This document shows positions 21,981 to 39,625 of a stretch of DNA of 64,000 bases, piece by piece. Under the pieces are notes generated by a model that saw only the letters and a list, made by a program, of their open reading frames with translations, searched no databases and was not told where the DNA came from. Every line of letters begins with the position of its first letter. The stretch's first letter is position 1. The stretch is from Microcebus murinus (Eukaryota; Chordata; Mammalia; Primates; Cheirogaleidae). The stretch is taken from assembly GCF_040939455.1 (NCBI RefSeq), contig NC_134106.1, positions 72,332,001 to 72,396,000 of the forward strand, written 5' to 3'. The position numbers and the translations under genes were made by a program.

Positions 21981-24460
21981 TATATGTTTCTTGGGGGGCA
22001 GAGTGTGGCCGTATTCAGGACCAATGGTGTTCGAGCACTTCGTACTGAATCTGCCTGTACATGAACTCATCACTTCCCTCCAGACCTGTGCCCTGCAGGT
22101 TATCGCAGATGCTTCCCTCTCCTTCACCCCTTGAATAGCTTTCTGCGGCTAGTCTTTTCAGACCAGCACCTCTTCCCCACTTCTGCTAACAGTTCCAGCC
22201 CTTTCTCTAGGGACTCTGTGCCATGCAGCTCTCAGGAGGCTGCTCAGCACAGGCTCATGCAGGACTCAGCCTGGACCTGTCACGGCACAGCCCTTCCCAA
22301 CACACAGTGATGGTCTGGGAGTCAGTGGTATGCTGCTAAATATTTAACAACAATGTTAAGAAGAGCCCTGATTTGAAACATTTGCTGATTTCCGTGGCAT
22401 AAACACTCCCACCAAGGGCGAACGTCCAGTACCAAGCCGTATGCAGAGTCGGGAGCTAGGCAGGACTAGTGGGTTCCAGCACGTACTGCAAGTGACCCAA
22501 GCCAGTCCCTCGACCTTTACGGGGGGGACTCCTGTCCTTCTGAATTGGAGAGGGAGTCCCTGCTCTTCTCTCGGGATTCAAGTTCTCAGTTCGTGACCCT
22601 GGAGGTGCTGCAGTCTCTGCCATATGGAGAGCCCTGGGAAGAAACATTGAGGGAGGAAAGAGGAGTTGGAAAAAAGAAAGAGAAATACTAATATTGTTGT
22701 TCAGGTGTGGGTCCACCTACCCTTTCCAGTTACATGAGCTAGTGAACTATGCCCCTTTGCCCCATTTTTATTTTTGGCCTAAGCCTTTTGGGTGGGTTTC
22801 TTTCACTTGCAACTAAAGGAGCTCACATTGTGTTAGTTTTTCTCCATTTCTCCCACATCCCTTCTCCAGCCTTCTCTGCCCGGCTCTGTGTTCAGGAAGG
22901 CTGAGCCAGGTCCAACTGGGTGGCCCTCCCGTGACTCCAGTAACTGTCCCCTGCATTGCCCCTTCAGACCTACAGGTGGGAGTGGCTTCCCATGGTTGCT
23001 AGGCGGGTGCCTCCTCACCTGCTTTACTGGCTTCCTTTACTCTAACCACACCTTTATAAGTAAATAGTCCTTTCATTGAGTTTCACCAGGAGGACCTTCT
23101 GAGTGTGCCCCTGCCTCCTGTTGATACATCCTGACTGATACATCTGCTGGTGGCGCTTCCTGCATTTAGTCACTAGAGCCCATTGATTCTAATTCCTAAA
23201 TGCTCTTGAGCCTTTCTGCTTTGCTCCATCCTCACAGGTATTGCCTTGGTTCAGGCCCCCAAAATCTCTTGCCTAGACCACTGCCACAGCCTCTTAATCA
23301 TCTCTCTGTATTCAGCGTTGTCCCTTCTCATTGGTCCTTGACACTATGGTCAGAATGATTTTTCTACAATTCATTTAGTAACATTTAGTAAAAACCCCTC
23401 AATGATTCCCCACTGTCATAGGGATCAAGTTCAAACCCCTTGCCAGAGTAAAAGGATGTTCACGGAAAAGACTCTTCCCTTCTCTGCCTCCACATTTCCC
23501 TGCCAAGCAGATACCCTCGGATGCTTCCAGACCTCTTCTTTGTTGTTTTCCCAGGCATCACCCCCACCCATTCTGCACCAGGGTCTGGAGCTAGCACACA
23601 CTGCATGTCCCAGGGATGGCTGTATCCTCAGGGCTTAACATTGCACAGCCCTGCCTTGGATGAAAGAGGCTCGGCTGTGCAGAGAAGATGCATTTAATTC
23701 CATGTCTCCATTTTTTTCTAGTAATAAGTACTAGAGAATCATGGGATAGTAAACATGCCTCTAGTATGTACAGAAAAAGTGCTCTGATGATTGAGTGCGG
23801 ACTAAGTTAGGCCGCCCCCACCCAATCACTTTATTTATCTTAATAGCAGTCAGTTAAAAAAGAAAGAAAGGAAGGAAGAAAAAATAAAAAGATTTGTGTG
23901 GACATAGACACCAAAATGGGCAGTTTACAAACCAATGGGCTCTCACCGGGAACGAGCCCCCTCTGTTGGTGGGATGCTCACAGGACAGAAGGAGGGGAGG
24001 AAGGGGGCACGAAGAGGGGAGGAGCCAAGGTAAAAATAGCTAATAACAGCAACAGCTGTTTATTCAATTTATTTAAGCAGGCTTCGGACCCCGTACAAAC
24101 TCTAAATTCAGCAACTATTAATTAATTCTCCTTTCCAGGCAAAATAGTACAAATAATTCCCTCCAAAACCGAGAGTTATTCCCAGGGGAGGAGCCTCACT
24201 GGGAGGAGACTTTGGGAATTTTGTCAGATCCCTGGAGGCTTTGCTGAGAAGACTTAGTCTGTACTACTTTCTCCTCTTGTGGCTTCAGTGTCAAAAAAAC
24301 TGAGTTTCGCCATTTATTGGGTTTGTGGTCCAAAGGGAACTCTTTTTCTCCCCCTGCCTCTGAATCTGCTTTCAGAGGTTAATTTCTCTGGGCATGACGG
24401 AGTTTCTGAGTATGGTCTAAATACCAAACCCAACTGACACTCCCTGAGAATCTGAAAATG
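21981..24460. other. SMYD1-FABP1 intergenic stretch
   Basis: Mostly unique sequence with a GA-rich patch near 23850-24030. I see no gene, RNA gene or identifiable repeat in it. Confidence 0.6.
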
Positions 24461-24469
24461 GCACTACTG

Positions 24470-24600
24470 ACTTGTTTTATTTGAATGGCATTTGACTTGC
24501 ATTATTTCATGGGCTTCTCAGGAAAGCCAGGAGGGAATGTATTGTATTGCCCATTGTATAGGAGAGATAACTGAGGTCCCAAATTATTGATTAATTGGCT
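24470..24600 (-). mobile_element. MIR fragment
   Basis: Antisense MIR-like words (TGCATTATTTCATGGGCTTC, GAGAGATAACTGAGGTCC). Confidence 0.45.
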
Positions 24601-24828
24601 ACAACCATTTCTTCAAGCCCAATATTTCTACTTTAAGTCATCTGCTTTTTAAAAAATTCATTGCTCATGAAAGAAATAGTTCCACAAAATAAGTTCTTTG
24701 CAAAAGATTCAAACAACATAAATGATGCAAAAACCTCTCTTGATTTCCCACCCAATTCTGTTCCCAGAGGTAATGGCTATTATTTTAGTATCAGGTGTCT
24801 CAAACATCTAGACTTTTTTCTATATGTT

Positions 24829-24831
<3 letters not shown>

Positions 24832-24864
<33 letters not shown>
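24832..24864. repeat. TA microsatellite
   Basis: Sixteen AT units inside the old L1. Confidence 0.97.
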
Positions 24865-24866
<2 letters not shown>

Positions 24867-25128
24867 AACAGATAATTTTGTTTTATGTTTTAACAAAATT
24901 TACATCAATGATATTATACTGCTGATATTATTCTGCAACTTGCTTTTTTAAAAACAGCTTTGCCTTAGAGATATTATATTTTTATATCAGCACATAGAGA
25001 TCTACCTCATTCATGGAATCTATTGTGGATTATTTCATAGTATGGCTATACTACGGTTTATCTAACTCTTTTTTACTTATGAGAATTTGTGTCCAGTTTT
25101 GGGCTATTGCATGCTTTATATGTTTTTT

Positions 25129-25473
25129 TTTTTTTTTTTTTTTTTTTTTTGAGACAGAGTCTCGCTTTGTTGCCTAGGCTAGAGTGAGTGCCATGGCGTC
25201 AGCCTAGCTCACAGCAACCTCAATCTCCTGGCTCAAGCAATCCTTCTGCCTCAGCCTCCCGAGTAGCTGGGACTACAGGCATGCGCCACCATGCCCAGCT
25301 AATTTTTTATATATATATATATTAGTTGGCCAATTAATTTCTTTCTATTTTTATAGTAGAGACGGGGTCTCGCTTTTGTTCAGGCTGGTTTCGAACTCCT
25401 GACCTCGAGCAATCCGCCCGCCTCGGCCTCCCAGAGAGCTAGGATTACAGGCGTGAGCCACCACGCCCGGCCT
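25129..25473 (-). mobile_element. Full-length Alu, minus strand, 14-bp duplication
   Basis: TTTATATGTTTTTT flanks it at 25115-25128 and 25474-25487. Inserted into the old L1. Confidence 0.93.
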
Positions 25474-25827
25474 TTTATATGTTTTTTGTGCATGTGTAAA
25501 CACTTCTGTAGGGAGAGATACAACAGTGGCATTGCTAGGTGTTAAGACTTCACATTGAAAATGTTAATGGACACTGTCAAAGGGTGTTCCATATCAGCCT
25601 CACCAGTTTATATCTCCACCACCAAAGGCATAGCTATTTATCCTGGGTATCATCAATCCTTTTACTTTCTACTAGTTTGATTTTTAAAATGATATAATAC
25701 CTCATCTTGCAACCCTCCTCCCTGGCTACTATGAGACTAAACATATTTTGTATTATGAATTGCCTATGAATATCTTCAACTCACTTTTCCATTGACTCAT
25801 TGGTCTTCTTATTGATTTGGGGAGATT

Positions 25828-25966
25828 TAAAAAAATTTTTTTTATTATTATTTTTAGAGACAGGGATCTTGCTATGTTGCCCAGGCTGCACTCCTGGGCT
25901 CAAGGGATTCTCCTGCCTCAGCCTCCCTGGTAGCTGAGACTGCAGGCACGCACCACTGTGCCAGCT
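25828..25966 (-). mobile_element. Alu monomer (FLAM-like), minus strand
   Basis: A single 7SL-derived monomer (GAGACAGGGATCTTGCTATG, then CAGCCTCCCTGGTAGCTGAG). Confidence 0.8.
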
Positions 25967-25974
25967 TTGGGGGA

Positions 25975-26270
25975 TTTTTATACTCTGTCTATTAACCTTC
26001 GTTGTGTGAGCCAAAACATTTTTTAGAGGCTTTGTTTATAGTGTCTTTTTTCGTATAAAACATGACATTTTTGAGATAGTCAAATTTATTAATCTTTTCC
26101 TTCATGGTTTTTGCCCCTAGCATAAGAAAGTCTTCTCCATGTGAAGTTATTTATCTACTGTCATATCTATTTATAATATTTCATATTTATTTAGCTCTTT
26201 AGTTCATCTGGAATTTATTTTTGTGAATGGCATATTGTGGTGTTCTATTGGTTTCTTTTCCTTGTAACCC
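25975..26270 (-). mobile_element. Old L1 fragment, antisense
   Basis: AT-rich antisense L1-like text (TTAATCTTTTCCTTCATGGT, AGTTCATCTGGAATTTATTT). Confidence 0.55.
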
Positions 26271-26607
26271 CTGAGTCTGAGTTCATACTGAAGTAAAGTA
26301 ACTCTTTAAAGGCAGACAAACTCTTTTCTTCAGTCTGATTTAGTTCCCCAGATAATGGATCTCTTTTTTACACCCAAGACTCCACTGCAGGTGGAGAAGG
26401 AGAGCAAAGTGATAGTGCAAGGCAGGAGGAACTTCATTCTAAAACGCTGGTGCAGACAAAATGCTAGAGAAAGGGAGAGAGTGATTTCAGCTGAGCAATT
26501 TGGGATGCCTTCTTGAAGGAGGTAGCACTTAAATTACAGGGGGAACAGAGGTTTAGGTAGAGTAGAATGTATATTATAGGCTAAAAAGACTGGGCAGGCT
26601 ATGATTA

Positions 26608-26925
26608 CAGGGTCAATAACATGCAGTCCATGGGCCAAATTTGGATGCCATCTGTTTCCTTACAATGTTTGAGCTAAGAATGCTTTTCACATGTTTAAAT
26701 AGTTGGGAAAAAAATAAAAAAGAGTAATATTTTATGATATAAAATTATATGAAATTCAAATTTCAGTGTCAATAAATACAATTTTATTAGAACACAGCCA
26801 CACCCATTTGTGCTGACTGCTTTTGCAATACAGTGGCAGACTTAAATACTGTGACACAGACCAAATGATCTACAAAGCTGAGAACATTTACTCTCTGGAT
26901 CTTTACAGAAGTTTTCTGACCCCTG
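26608..26925. mobile_element. Old hAT-Charlie-type element
   Basis: Ends CAGGGTCAATAACATG and GTTTTCTGACCCCTG are degraded inverted repeats; the interior has GGGCCAAATTTGGATGCCAT and TTATTAGAACACAGCCACAC. No duplication is still visible, so it is much older than the element at 21750. Confidence 0.7.
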
Positions 26926-27278
26926 ATATGGAGACTGGGATGCCAGCTTTAGGAGTCTGACTTGTTATGTAGTAGCCAATGAGGAAGCATTATGATTCGT
27001 CTTGTATTTAAGGAAGATGACTCTGTCAGGGGGCAGAGCTTTGCAGGTGAGAGAGAGGGGGTCCAGGAGGTGCCATGGGTAGCCAATGAAACAATCCAAG
27101 GAACAAGTAACAGGGTTTCAGCTCTAGAATTGGGAAGAGAGGAGGAGAGAAAGGTGAAAGATTCAGTCGTTTATCAAGGTTTACTATGGGCTATGCACAG
27201 TTCTGGGTGCTGAAAGATAGTATAAAGCCAGAAATGGCACAGCTTGGCAGCTCTTTGGATGAGGGGTGTGAGTACAGT

Positions 27279-27728
27279 ATTAGCTTGCCATTGTACCATG
27301 AACTGAGTGGCTTAAACAACAGATGTTTATTATCTCACATTCCAGAGGCTGGAAGTCTGAGACAAGGTGACAGTAGGGCCACGCTCTCCCTGAAGAAGTT
27401 AGAGAAAAATGCCTAACTCCTTGCCTCTCTCCTAGCTTCAAATAGGTCCTTGGTTTGTGGCAGCAAAACCCCATTTTCACATATATATCCACTTGTGTGT
27501 GTTTCTGTGTCCAAATTTCCCCTTTTTATAAGGACCCCAACCATGTCAGATTAGGAGCCCACCCTACTTCACCCTACTTCAGTATGACCTTGTTTTAACT
27601 TAACTAATTACATTAGTTAATTAAATTAAATTAGTGACCTAATTTCCAAATGAGGCCACGTTCTGAGGTACTGAGGGCTAGGATTTTGACATATGAATTA
27701 TTGGGGGGATGCAATTCAACCTCTAACA
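27279..27728 (-). mobile_element. MLT1-type solo LTR (ERVL-MaLR)
   Basis: Antisense LTR words (GAGTGGCTTAAACAACAGAT, TTATAAGGACCCCAACCATG, GAGGCCACGTTCTGAGGTAC) ending CCTCTAACA. No internal region. Confidence 0.78.
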
Positions 27729-28299
27729 AGTACCTACCCGTCTGGCCCAAAGTAGTGTTTGTGTTCAGGGGACGCCCTCCCCTTCCGCACTCTGCCCCTG
27801 CCCATGGTGTGCAGCTTCCTCTGTCCACTGCTGGTGCCTCTCACTAAGCCCCTCCCGTAGGGGGAGAAGCTGTGCATTTAGTGGGTCAGTGCCTGACCTT
27901 TTTGCACCTGCCTGCTGGCGGGTGGGCGCTGTGGCTGTGCTGGTGGGTGTAGCTCTCCTTTGTTGTCCAGCCTTCCTGCTCCCTGTGCCCACAGGGAGCA
28001 CCCTCAGGGCCAGCCCACTGCTCGCCCTCTTGTTCCAGCACCTTGCCCGTGTGACTGGAAAGGGAAATCCCAGGGCCACCGTGCAGATCCAGCCACACCT
28101 GGTGTTCCTGGCAGGACGCCTGAGTGGGCAGCATGGGTTCTGTATTCAGAGCGAGAATTACCCTTCGGACCTGACCTGTAACGTGGAACATTCGGGTTAT
28201 CAGGGTTCACGAAAACATAGGTGATCTGTGCTCACTGACACCACCAATAGCACCCCAATAGCACCGTCAATGAAAAGCCATTGAAAAGAAAAGGTATTT

Positions 28300-28365
28300 T
28301 TTAAAACAAAGTCCACTTTATTACATTAATTTTACACAGAAAAGCAATATGAAATGCTGGCTTGT
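28300..28365 (-). terminator. FABP1: FABP1 3'UTR and poly(A) signal
   Basis: The minus strand has AATAAA at 28322-28317, 44 nt after the stop codon, so cleavage is expected near 28300. A short 3'UTR is typical of this gene. Confidence 0.85.
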
Positions 28366-34210
<5,845 letters not shown>

Positions 34211-34279
34211 GGTGGCGGTAAGGCTCCCTCTCTACAGCTGATCCACAGCACTGCAGGTTAGACTTGCCACTGTGGGCTG

Positions 34280-34287
34280 TTTTATAG
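34280..34287 (-). promoter_or_regulatory. FABP1: FABP1 TATA box
   Basis: CTATAAAA on the minus strand lies 70-77 bp upstream of the ATG, which predicts transcription starting near 34252. Confidence 0.88.
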
Positions 34288-34310
34288 GGGGCTCATTTCC
34301 CTTCGAATAT

Positions 34311-34323
34311 TGACCAGAGGTCA
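34311..34323 (+). promoter_or_regulatory. FABP1: FABP1 proximal DR1-type element (PPAR/HNF4 site)
   Basis: TGACCAGAGGTCA lies about 60-70 bp upstream of the predicted start site, where the rodent gene has its PPAR response element (recalled as AGGCCA-T-AGGTCA). The AGGTCA half is intact. The other half differs, so the site reads as a diverged direct repeat or equally as TGACC-3-GGTCA facing outward. Function is inferred from position and similarity. Confidence 0.7.
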
Positions 34324-34350
34324 GCAGCTGTCAATTCCTTTATGGCCAGG

Positions 34351-34363
34351 TTCAAACATTAAC
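34351..34363 (+). promoter_or_regulatory. HNF1-like site in FABP1 promoter
   Basis: TTCAAACATTAAC matches the HNF1 consensus GTTAATNATTAAC perfectly in one half and partly in the other. It sits about 100 bp upstream of the predicted start, where HNF1 is known to act on this promoter in rodents. Confidence 0.6.
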
Positions 34364-34510
34364 TCCTGAGAGCAATGGTCAACAATAAAGGTCAGGATGG
34401 GCACGGCAGAAGTTTGCCCTCAGTCAGCAAACAGTAATGAATGCCAGCCGAGTACAAAGCCCTTGGCCCTGCAGCCTTTAAAGTGAGTCACCACCCCTCC
34501 CCGAAAAAAG

Positions 34511-34719
34511 TGTGTATGTGTGTACACACACACGTGTGTGCATATATGTGTGTTATACATATGTGTGCACATGTTTATATGTTGTGTATTTGTGTGTATA
34601 TATGTGTATATGTGTTGTGTGCCTAAAATGTACACACATATGTATATGCGTGTGTATATGTATTTGTAAACATGCGTGCCCACATGTGTGCCCACACATA
34701 TGTGTGTCTATAAAAACAC
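34511..34719. repeat. Alternating purine-pyrimidine tract upstream of FABP1
   Basis: About 200 bp of TG, CA and TA steps (TGTGTACACACACACGTGTG and similar), 225 bp upstream of the FABP1 TATA box. It mixes GT, AC and AT units rather than being a clean microsatellite. Confidence 0.93.
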
Positions 34720-36400
34720 ACAGAAAAATATCAAAGACTTACTTTGAACTCAAACCCTCATCTTCTTTACATAATCTTATGATTTCTTCCCACCCTTATC
34801 ATCACACAAACTTCATTTTTAGAGTTGTCATCAGCCCCCAGAGCGATTTTGTATTCTGGGAATCCCTCCCTGATGATTATAGGCCGCCGCAGTCCGGATT
34901 TAAAGTGTTAGGGCAGCACATCTAGAGGGCAGCGTGTGGAAACTGAGATCTGCTAGGCAGAGGCGAGGGAGGGGCAGAGGGAAGCTGGTCCCTGCTGACT
35001 GACCCCATCCCCTGCTAGCAGGGCAGGACGGGGGATCTGAGGTTATACGCAGGGAGCCCCTGCTGGCAGCGGCCTTGGGGAGATGGCAGGGCAGCACTTC
35101 CAGAGGCTGGGATGTGCCCTGAGGCGCCGAGAGATGTGGAGCCCAATGGAGGCACACCCCCCACTTCAGGCCTCCGAGGAAGCTCTCAGCAAGCACCGGC
35201 CCGGCCCGTAACCCGCCAGCTTCTCTCCCTTCTCTGCCCGCACTTTGGCATCAGCCTCCTTGTTTGCAGGCTCCAGCCTTTGTCCTCCGGCCTCCTCCGG
35301 GCATGAGCTTTTGGCAGTTCCCATAGTTCCAGAGACCGCAGGTCCTGGGTAGCCAGGAGAGCCCTAGTGTCACAGGTACCATCGTGACAACCACACCCAA
35401 TAACACTCCTACCTTTCTATCAGGAGCTCTGACTTTTGGCTTGGAAAATGATTCCATTGCCTAAACATTTAGCAGGGCTGCCATCCCTCAAAACCCAGCT
35501 CTGGTCTACCTCTCCGCCTTCGTCCCTCCTCTCTCCCCAGGTTGTGGTTCCAGTCACAGGCCAAGTGAACAGGTCGTGGGGTGGGGGCGGGGGTCCGTGT
35601 CTCTGTGTCTGTGCCCAAGCCACACTCCTTCTAAACACTTTGAGGCCTCAGGTTCTGGCTGGGCAGGAGGCTGGGGACATGTGAGTGGATGAGAGCTCAT
35701 GCCAGTGGGCGTCGACACCACGGGAAGACACGCATGAAGAGTGTGGGACCAACAGAGGCGTGCCAGCCCACAGGAGTGGTGTGCTCTGCAGTCTCTGGAC
35801 CCCACACACCCTCCACACTCCCCAGCATTTGGACATGTTGATCCAGAAAAGCACTTTAGATGTCCTCACCTGACCCCACAGGCCCAGTGCCAGGGCCCTT
35901 CTCTGCCATCTGTGACCAGTGGCTTTAGCATGCACCCTGCCTTGGGGAGATCGCCACGCTCAGAGCGGCGTGGGCAGAGGGCACTCGTTGGGCACACAGC
36001 GGTGCAGATCCTGGCACGAGCACCCTTTCCCTCCAGCGCAGAGGGGCCTCCTCTGACAGTGGCCGGGACACAGAGTGCTGCTCAGGCCACGCGCTGGGCT
36101 GTCCCTGTAGGAAGCTGAGCAGGCTTACATGTGAGAACGCACGGCCGTTTCTGTCACCACACTGCCGGGCACCAGGATGGGAAGGGGCAAAGTGTCTGAG
36201 AGCATGGTGGGGACACCCGCAGTCCCCTCTCTCACCTTGCTCTGAGCCTGGATTATGGGGCTTTCAGCGTGCCTTTTTGTACCGAGGGAGCCCATGTTAG
36301 ACCGTGATCTCCAGGTGGGATATTGATTTTTCATTTTTTGTATATGGAAGGAAGTGAAAAATTCATTATTTTAAGAACTCGCATGAGAATACCTCTCAGA

Positions 36401-36423
36401 TGTGTGTGTGTGTGTGTGTGTGT
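36401..36423. repeat. GT microsatellite
   Basis: About 11 TG units. Confidence 0.97.
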
Positions 36424-39400
36424 AAATGACTGGATTAGCTTCTTGGGAGACGGGATGCTTGAGATCCCACACCGTGTGGCAGTGAGAGCTGAGCTGGTGA
36501 AGGCAAGGACTGTCCCTTGTGCAGGAGACAAGGAGAGGCCTGTGGGTGTCCTTTCCCTCCTCCAGACTGCGGGCAAAGGGAGAGGGCGCAGCAGGCAGGG
36601 AGGAGAGAGACCGGCCAGATGGCATGGGGTGATGGGGCACAAGAGATACCCCCAGTGGCCTTGAGGCAAGAAGGACTCCAGGAAGGCTGGTGTTGCCTTT
36701 GAAGCTGCTCACTTGCTGCAGAGTGAGTCCCCATCCATCTTTCTTTAATTCTCTCCCTAGCTGACTCAAAAGCTTCAGTAAAATACCATACTGCAAGCAA
36801 CACATGTGCCCGTAGAAGATGATGAAGGGCTGGCTTTCATTTCTGGATGGGTGTGACAGAGCTGAGATACTGCACCTAGAAGCAGTGCCAGGAAGCAGAG
36901 TATCCATAGGGGTCCATTCCCCCTAGGGGTCCCCAGGTCCCCAGAAATCATAGGGAAGGCTTTGGAGGAATTCAAGCTCATTTGATCTAGATCCCAGTGG
37001 GTTACATGTGCCACCTGAAGCCTGGGCTGATAGCTAGCCTATGTCTGTCTAATGAGCACGCTATGGTTATAGCCGGGGCTAAATTCCAATCTATATCTGA
37101 GGCCCCACCCATGCCACCTCACCTACTACCTACCTCAAGAATTCTTCCAACATCTGCCAGGGAGCTAATCAGCAAAAATCTTGCTTACACGGGAAGCTTA
37201 AGAACTCTGCAGCCTGAAAACAATGAAATAATCACCAAGGAAAATGACAGGACAGAGTCATTACCACCCCCACCCCATCCACCCATCAAGTGCTTAGCCT
37301 GGGAGAATCTACTGGCGTAGCACTTCCTGCCTGCCTTGTCTAGGCAGCACCTGCAGCCTCAGAACAGCAGCGTGGATGCGACTGACGCAGGCTGGTCTGG
37401 GGCTTGGCACAGCCAGTGAAGACCTGGCAGCTCCCCCTGGCAGATGGGCAGCTCGACGGGGGTGTAGGCAGGTAGTCCAAGCTGGCAGACACAGGGCCCG
37501 GCTCCCTCTCTCTCCTTATCCTAGGTGTGGCCATTCTTAGGCAACCCCCAGTGGCTTCCTTTAGTCCAGTTTTATTTATTTAATTTTTGGTGAATTTTGA
37601 GGCCATAGAGATAGGTAGCCATTTCAAAAATTAACACTTGTGAATGTTTTTTCTGTAAAATTAGGAGAGGGTAATGACATCTTCCACCCACTGGCTGGGC
37701 AAACACAAGAAGAGATAAGCTTAATTGCAATAACAAAGTTCAAGTGGCTTTCAAGATTAAAAAAAAAAAAAGACTCCCATTACATGGGCATAGCTTTGGA
37801 TTCGGTCAGCCTGAAGACTCTGGCCCCTCATTCCCTACTTGACATCCCTCCCCTCGGGCTTCCTACTCAGATGGGCAGTGTGGGAGGGGAGAGGGTGGCT
37901 CTTGGTGGCAGGCTGTGGCGGCTGTTCAGTTCTGCACTGTGTCTGACCCGAGTGCCTGCAGTGCCAGCTTGCCCATTTCCCGGATGTTTGGGACACAGGA
38001 GGTGCCCCGAGGAGCTATTACCTTTCCTAGAGGCAGGGCTGCAGCCGAGAAGGACAGCTCTTCTTTTTACCCAATATGTAATACTAGCACTTTGCTGAGG
38101 CTTCACTTCCTCATCTGTCAAAGGTCATTGCATTCTTTGCCTTGTGAAAGAACTATATAGATGGTCAAGTCCTTCAGAAATGCACCACTCCTGTCACAGG
38201 GCATCAGATCACTTTGCATTTGCATCTGCCAGGTGTCCCGAGGGTATAACCAGCCCAGGACCAATTTTTATGTTTATCTCCTGGCTTGGGGACAGGCTTC
38301 CTTCCCATCTCCCTGGGCCAGTGGGTAGTGTCTCCAGTCCCCGCTTTGCTGGTGGTGTAGCTGTGTCTTTTGCAGGCCTGAGAGCCTCATCTCCTGCTCC
38401 CAAGGGCCAGGAAAACCAAAGCTCCTGGCCATCTGGGTCTATTTCCAGGTCTGGCAACCACCTTAGGTGTCCCAGCCTCAGCTCATTGCTCACTGCTCTG
38501 ACTTTCGGTTCCTGGAATCTGGGGATTTTTGTTTCTTGTGATCTCAGTTGAATATGTGAAAAGCTGCTATGCTACAACCTGCACACGCTAGCTGTGCTGT
38601 GGGAAGAGTTTCCATCAACTCAGTCAGCCACGTGTCAGTCCTGGAAGTCTTGTGCTTTTACCACATGCTGTTTTAAATCCTTTTGGTAGGATCTCAGTAT
38701 GTACGTACCTCAGCAAAAAAAAAAATTTTTTTTCAAAGATATTTTTAAGCTTTATTTTACATATTCCTATTTTGTCTCTTCAACCATGGTAAGTTCCTTA
38801 AAGAGTTCCCCTGTAACAACCGTCGAGGCCCTAGAATGGGACCTGCCTTAATGAACCATTCAATATCCTCAGCATTTTTAGAGACACACTTGCTTAAAGA
38901 ATCCGTAGGGGCAGGGGACAAAAATAAAAATATACTCAACAGAAATTGTGGGTGGTGCTTTAACGCTGTAAAAGCAACCATACTACACAGACTACACAGA
39001 AAAGTGTATGCAATGAACAAACCTTCCCCTCACACAATAACTTTCTAGGAATGTCCTTGTATGAGGTGAGAGTGTGGAGAAGCCCGTGGATGGCATGGCA
39101 AGCAGTGGAGATAATGTGCAGATTGAAGTGATCAAGAAAGAACTCAAAACTTATCTGCAAGGCTGACTCATAAGGGCCCTATTTTGGCTGTTATTTATTT
39201 GTTCTGTGTCTCTGTGTCCCTTGCCCCATGGGGGCTGAAAGCTAGTCCAGTTGGCTTCAGTGTCAGTCTGACACTTCAAAGAGAGAGCTCGCCTAAGCAG
39301 TCCTGCACGGCCTTGCCACCCCTACCCTGCAGCCCTGCATCCTCTCTGCTTTCAAGCCATGGCTCATCCATGCTTCAGGGCCATGGTGGTGACTCTACTG

Positions 39401-39506
39401 ACCTCCTTCAAGGCTCAGCATCTTGATCCCTCTCCATGAAGCCCCCCTGAGGTCTCTCTCTGCCTTTTTTCCACCCCTAGACCAACGTCCCAAAAGCAAT
39501 TTCTTT

Positions 39507-39625
39507 TGGGATCACTATTACTATATTAGTAATATAGTAATATTACTATTACTATTAGTAACTATTATTACTAATATAGTAACTATTGCTATTAGTAACT
39601 ATTACTAATATAGTAATAGTGATAA
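39507..39625. repeat. AT-rich imperfect tandem and palindromic repeat
   Basis: Repeated ACTATTAGTAATATAGTAAT-like units in both orientations over about 120 bp, able to form hairpins. Confidence 0.85.

Larger units (their letters stand above)
24640..25780 (-). mobile_element. Old L1 3' region, antisense, with nested Alu
   Basis: Antisense L1-like words on both sides of the Alu at 25129 (for example GCTATTGCATGCTTTATATG and GTGGCATTGCTAGGTGTTAA). Confidence 0.6.

Noticed and set aside
34311..34323. Estrogen response element in the FABP1 promoter
   Set aside because: The half-sites face outward (TGACCnnnGGTCA), the reverse of the ERE arrangement GGTCAnnnTGACC; position fits a diverged PPAR/HNF4 site better.
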